Shown here: piece after piece, positions 61,148-64,000 of the stretch | Numbering within the stretch: position 1 is the first letter of the stretch | Layout of the letters: every line of letters begins with the position of its first letter | Source of the DNA: Streptomyces carminius | GTDB lineage: Bacteria; Actinomycetota; Actinomycetes; Streptomycetales; Streptomycetaceae | DNA: 64,000 nt | Reading direction: 5' to 3' | Assembly (NCBI RefSeq): GCF_002794255.1 | Contig: NZ_PGGW01000067.1 | Location: 310,001-374,000 of the forward strand | Notes under the pieces: generated by a model | What the model saw: only the letters and a program-made list of their open reading frames with translations | What the model was told of the DNA's origin: nothing | Databases searched by the model: none | Made by a program: the position numbers and the translations under genes

Positions 61148-62857
61148 ATGGGGAGCGAGAGAGACGCGGGGCGGCTGCCCCGGCTCCAGCTGGACGAGCT
61201 GCTGGACGAGCTGCAGGCCCGGGTCGACGCCGTGCGCGGTACCCGGGACCGGGTGCACAGCCTGCTCGAGGCCGTGATGTCGGTCGGCAGGGAACTCGAC
61301 CTGCCCAGCGCCCTCCAGCGCATCGTGGAGGCCGCCGTGGTGCTGGTGGACGCCGAGTACGGCGCCCTGGGCGTGATCGGCGGGGACGGCAGGCTCTCCC
61401 AGTTCATCCCGGTGGGCCTGGAGGAGGAGCAGATCAGGGCCATCGGCCCGCTGCCGACGGGCCACGGCCTGCTGGGCGAGCTGATCCGCCACCCGGAGCC
61501 GCTGCGGGTGCCCGACCTGGCGGAGCATCCGGGCTCCTCCGGCTTCCCGCCGCACCACCCGCCGATGCGCACCTTCCTCGGCGTGCCGATCCGGGTGCGC
61601 GAGGAGGTCTTCGGGAACCTCTACCTGACCGAGAAGCGGGGCGGCCGGGAGTTCGACGCCGAGGACGAGGCGGTGCTGTCCACCCTGGCCGTGGCGGCGG
61701 GGGTGGCCATCGAGAACGCCCGCCTGTACGAGGAGTCCCGCAACCGGCAGCGCTGGCTGGAGGCGAACGCGGAGATCACCGCGGAGCTGCTCTCCGGGGA
61801 GGGCGAGCGGCCGGTCCTGGAGCTGATCGTCGACCGGGCGCGCCGTATCCTCGCCGCCGATCTGGGGGTGCTGGCCCTGCCCCTGGACGGCACCGACAAC
61901 CTTCAGGTGGCGCTGGCGCTGGGAGAGCGCAGCGACGCGTTCCGCGGGCTGGTGCTGCCCCGTGAGGGGTCGTTCATGGGAGCGGCCGTGACCGCCGGCG
62001 AGTCGCTCACCAGCGCCGACATCGCCACCGACCCCCGGATCACGGCGGGTACGGAGCGCTGGAAGGGCATGGGGCCGGCGGTGGCGGTTCCCATGGGTGC
62101 CGAGGGAGCGCACGGCGCGCTGCTGCTGGTGCGCCGGGAGGGGCAGGCCGCGTTCTCCGGGACGGAGACGGCACCGCTGCTGTCGTTCGCCGCGCAGGCC
62201 GCGGTCGCGATGGAGCTGGCGGAGCGGCGGCAGGCCGCCGAGCAGGTCGCGCTGCTGGAGGACCGGGACCGCATCGCCCGCGATCTGCACGACCTGGCCA
62301 TCCAGCGGCTCTTCGCCACGGGGATGACACTGCAGAGCGCGGTGCGTTTCGTCCAGCACGAGGAGGCGAGCGAGCGGCTGCTGCGGGCCGTGGACGACCT
62401 GGACGAGACGATCAAGATCATCAGATCGACGATCTTCGGGCTGCGCAGCCACGGCACCGGTCCGGCCGGGCACGGACTGCGGGTACGGGTGGCGAAGGTG
62501 GTGGAGGACGCGGTGCGGAACCTGGGCTTCACCCCGGCGCTGCGCATGGAAGGGCTGCTGGACACCGACGTGCCGCCGCCCGTCGCGGACCACCTGGTCG
62601 CGGTACTGGCGGAGGCGCTGTCCAACGTGGCGCGGCACGCGCGGGCCACGGCGGCCGAGGTCTCCCTCACGGTCGGGTCCGGCACCCTGACCGCGGTCGT
62701 GGGCGACAACGGGGTGGGCATCCCCGAGGGAGGCCGCCGCAGCGGTCTGCGGAACCTCGCGGAGCGGGCCGCGAAGCTCGGCGGCGAGCTGCTGGTCGAG
62801 GCACCCGAGGGCCGGGGCAGCCGGCTGACCTGGCGGGTGCCGCTGGGCCGGGGCTGA
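61148..62857 (+). CDS. DosS/DevS-like GAF-GAF sensor histidine kinase
   Basis: A 569-residue cytosolic kinase without membrane helices. GAF 1 (about 52-195) contains GFPPHHPPMRTFLGVPIRVR with the His pair at the position of the haem-binding His of mycobacterial DosS, and EEVFGNLYLTEKRGG. GAF 2 spans about 218-360. The HisKA_3 motif RDRIARDLHDLAIQRLFATG carries phospho-acceptor His381, and the ATPase has EALSNVARHARA and GDNGVGIPEG. It probably senses oxygen, NO or redox state and phosphorylates a DevR-type regulator, which is not in this window. ATG 61148 was chosen from the family start. Confidence 0.92.
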   Translation: MGSERDAGRLPRLQLDELLDELQARVDAVRGTRDRVHSLLEAVMSVGRELDLPSALQRIVEAAVVLVDAEYGALGVIGGDGRLSQFIPVGLEEEQIRAIGPLPTGHGLLGELIRHPEPLRVPDLAEHPGSSGFPPHHPPMRTFLGVPIRVREEVFGNLYLTEKRGGREFDAEDEAVLSTLAVAAGVAIENARLYEESRNRQRWLEANAEITAELLSGEGERPVLELIVDRARRILAADLGVLALPLDGTDNLQVALALGERSDAFRGLVLPREGSFMGAAVTAGESLTSADIATDPRITAGTERWKGMGPAVAVPMGAEGAHGALLLVRREGQAAFSGTETAPLLSFAAQAAVAMELAERRQAAEQVALLEDRDRIARDLHDLAIQRLFATGMTLQSAVRFVQHEEASERLLRAVDDLDETIKIIRSTIFGLRSHGTGPAGHGLRVRVAKVVEDAVRNLGFTPALRMEGLLDTDVPPPVADHLVAVLAEALSNVARHARATAAEVSLTVGSGTLTAVVGDNGVGIPEGGRRSGLRNLAERAAKLGGELLVEAPEGRGSRLTWRVPLGRG

Positions 62858-62875
62858 CCCTCCCGCCCCGCCGGG

Positions 62876-63850
62876 TCAGGGACCGGTCTCCAGTACCTCC
62901 CGGGCCGAACGGCGCGGGGTGGCGGGCCCCTCGGGGCCGTAGCCGAGGCGGATGAGCAACTGGACGTGACGGGGACGGCCGGCGCCCTCGCCCAGCGCGG
63001 CGCGCAGGTCGGGCCACTCCAGGGCCTGGTGCAGCAGAGTGGTCCGCACCGAGCGCGCGGTGGCGGCCAGCAGGACGTGCTCCAGCGCCTGGCCCGCGCG
63101 CAGCCAGTCCGCCCGCCGGTCGTGGGCGGTGGCGAGGACGGCGACGGTGGGGCGCGGCTCGAAGCGGACCGGCGGCCCGCAGGCCGCGCCCACTCCGGAG
63201 AAGTCCCGCAGGGGCAGCCGTCCGCCGGCGTCCCGCCGGCCGACCACGGAGCCGGGCAGCCCGTCGGAGGCGCCCTCGCGCAGCCAGGCACGGCCCTCCG
63301 CGCGCCGCTCGGCGGTCTCGGCGTTGCGGCGTTCGGCCTGGCCGGTCAGCCTCAGCAGGCGGGTGGTCTCCGCAACCGTGGGGAACCACAGCGAGGCGCC
63401 CTCCACCCGGGCGGCCTCGACCAGTTCCGCGGTCGTCCCGGGCGGCAGCGGATGCCCGGAGAACGGGAAGTGGCTGCTGTGCCGCCGCCACAGGGCGTCG
63501 TACAGCCCGGGGCGGTGGCGGCGGCTCACGCACACCCCGCGGGCGAGGAGGACGGTGGCCAGCAGATCGGGTTCGGCGGGGGAGGGCAGCGTCCGTACGA
63601 CGGGTTCCCAGCCGGTGTGGGCCGCGGCCACCCGCAGGTTGAACAGGGCGGCACCGACCGAGATGTGCAGGGCCCGGCCCACCGGGTCGGCGTGCCGCAG
63701 GGCACGCCCGGCGACCGCCCGCACCTGGAGGGTGGCGGTGTCGGGGTCCAGCCGGTAGTGCCAGGGCTGGGTGTTGTGGATGGACGGTGCGGCCACGGCG
63801 GCGGAGACGAGCTTCTCCAGGGCCGTCGCGTCCAGTGTGGTGGGCGGCAT
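62876..63850 (-). CDS. Acg-family FMN-binding nitroreductase
   Basis: A 324-residue protein of the Acg/nitroreductase family: AAVAAPSIHNTQPWHYRLDP (FMN-binding start), VGAALFNLRVAAAHTGW and AGQALEHVLLAATARSVRTT. Acg proteins are cap-swapped nitroreductase-like FMN proteins, often in DosR-type dormancy regulons; they may store or shield flavin rather than reduce nitro compounds. ATG 63850 follows GGAGGAAAG. It is convergent with the DosS-like kinase, 18 bases apart, supporting a shared stress role. Confidence 0.9.
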   Translation of the reverse strand: MPPTTLDATALEKLVSAAVAAPSIHNTQPWHYRLDPDTATLQVRAVAGRALRHADPVGRALHISVGAALFNLRVAAAHTGWEPVVRTLPSPAEPDLLATVLLARGVCVSRRHRPGLYDALWRRHSSHFPFSGHPLPPGTTAELVEAARVEGASLWFPTVAETTRLLRLTGQAERRNAETAERRAEGRAWLREGASDGLPGSVVGRRDAGGRLPLRDFSGVGAACGPPVRFEPRPTVAVLATAHDRRADWLRAGQALEHVLLAATARSVRTTLLHQALEWPDLRAALGEGAGRPRHVQLLIRLGYGPEGPATPRRSAREVLETGP

Positions 63851-64000
63851 GGGCTTTCCTCCCGGTCCGGCTGCCACCAGCCTGCCGCCCGGGTCCCGTG
63901 CCGGGGAGTGCCGATGGTCCCGGCGGCCGTGCCGACCGGGCCATGCCCCGTCCTGCGCGCGGTCCGCCCGCCGGGAATGCCGCCCGCGCGGAGGAGCTTC
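63851..64000. other. Right-edge region upstream of the nitroreductase
   Basis: No gene is supported in the last 150 bases. It should hold the nitroreductase promoter; the box-like GTGCCGATGGTCCC lies at 63908-63921. Confidence 0.5.

Overview
The window is about 73-74% G+C, uses GTG starts freely, packs genes into short operons with 4-base stop/start overlaps, and carries gene sets typical of Streptomyces: the riboswitch-ribE-ribM-ribBA-ribH operon, Tat-exported enzymes, a GH11 xylanase, a DosS-like kinase and rare TTA codons. It reads as a chromosomal segment, probably nearer an arm than the core, from Streptomyces or a close relative. No tRNA, rRNA, CRISPR array or prophage was recognised.

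Layout. 0.2-5.1 kb: a SorC-type regulator, GuaB1, a methyltransferase and an amino acid permease. 5.1-8.4 kb (minus): a secretion-like trio (WXG100-like protein, a 756-residue DUF6571-like protein, a lipoprotein). 8.8-12.1 kb: an AsnC regulator, a nitrilase-fold amidase and a tryptophan/phenylalanine-monooxygenase-like flavoenzyme, with three operator-like repeats in front; together they could turn an aromatic amino acid into its amide and then its acid. 12.0-16.3 kb: a LacI regulator, a DUF5995 protein and a SnoaL-NmrA-TetR operon with a double palindrome. 16.3-19.65 kb: a lower-G+C patch with an AraC regulator, a Cys-nucleophile hydrolase, an SDR fragment and two pieces resembling Tn3 transposase.

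19.65-25.8 kb: a decayed urea amidolyase locus. A TetR-permease pair is followed by the biotinyl end of urea carboxylase and an allophanate hydrolase gene split by an IS200/IS605 element. The IS boundaries can be placed to the base because removing 23655-25483 restores the reading frame. Its tnpA is frameshifted but tnpB has all catalytic residues. 25.8-29.7 kb: two paralogous MFS exporters divergent from a ROK regulator, with a perfect 23-bp palindrome between them.

29.8-35.6 kb: an FMN riboswitch, an unusual Ala/Pro-rich reading frame, ribE, ribM, ribBA and ribH, then hisE, hisG and a PH-domain protein. 35.7-45.7 kb: a CbxX-type AAA ATPase, a small kinase, a C39-type secreted peptidase, a YdcF protein, CbiZ, an SGNH lipase, a GlsB-type membrane protein and an alcohol dehydrogenase stub. 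45.9-50.3 kb: a peptidoglycan-binding exoprotein divergent from two overlapping membrane-tethered HTH proteins, then a xylanase and a hypothetical protein.

50.9-58.4 kb is the most intriguing part: a secreted His-rich protein, then DUF4956, a VTC-type polyphosphate polymerase domain protein and two tandem secreted CotH kinase-like proteins. Three of these genes have an early TTA codon, which suggests bldA-dependent, development-linked expression of an envelope phosphate-transfer system. 58.4-63.9 kb ends with a secreted pyroglutamyl-peptidase-like protein and a dormancy/hypoxia-like group: DUF1876, a GAF-GAF histidine kinase with the DosS haem-pocket motif, and an Acg-type nitroreductase.
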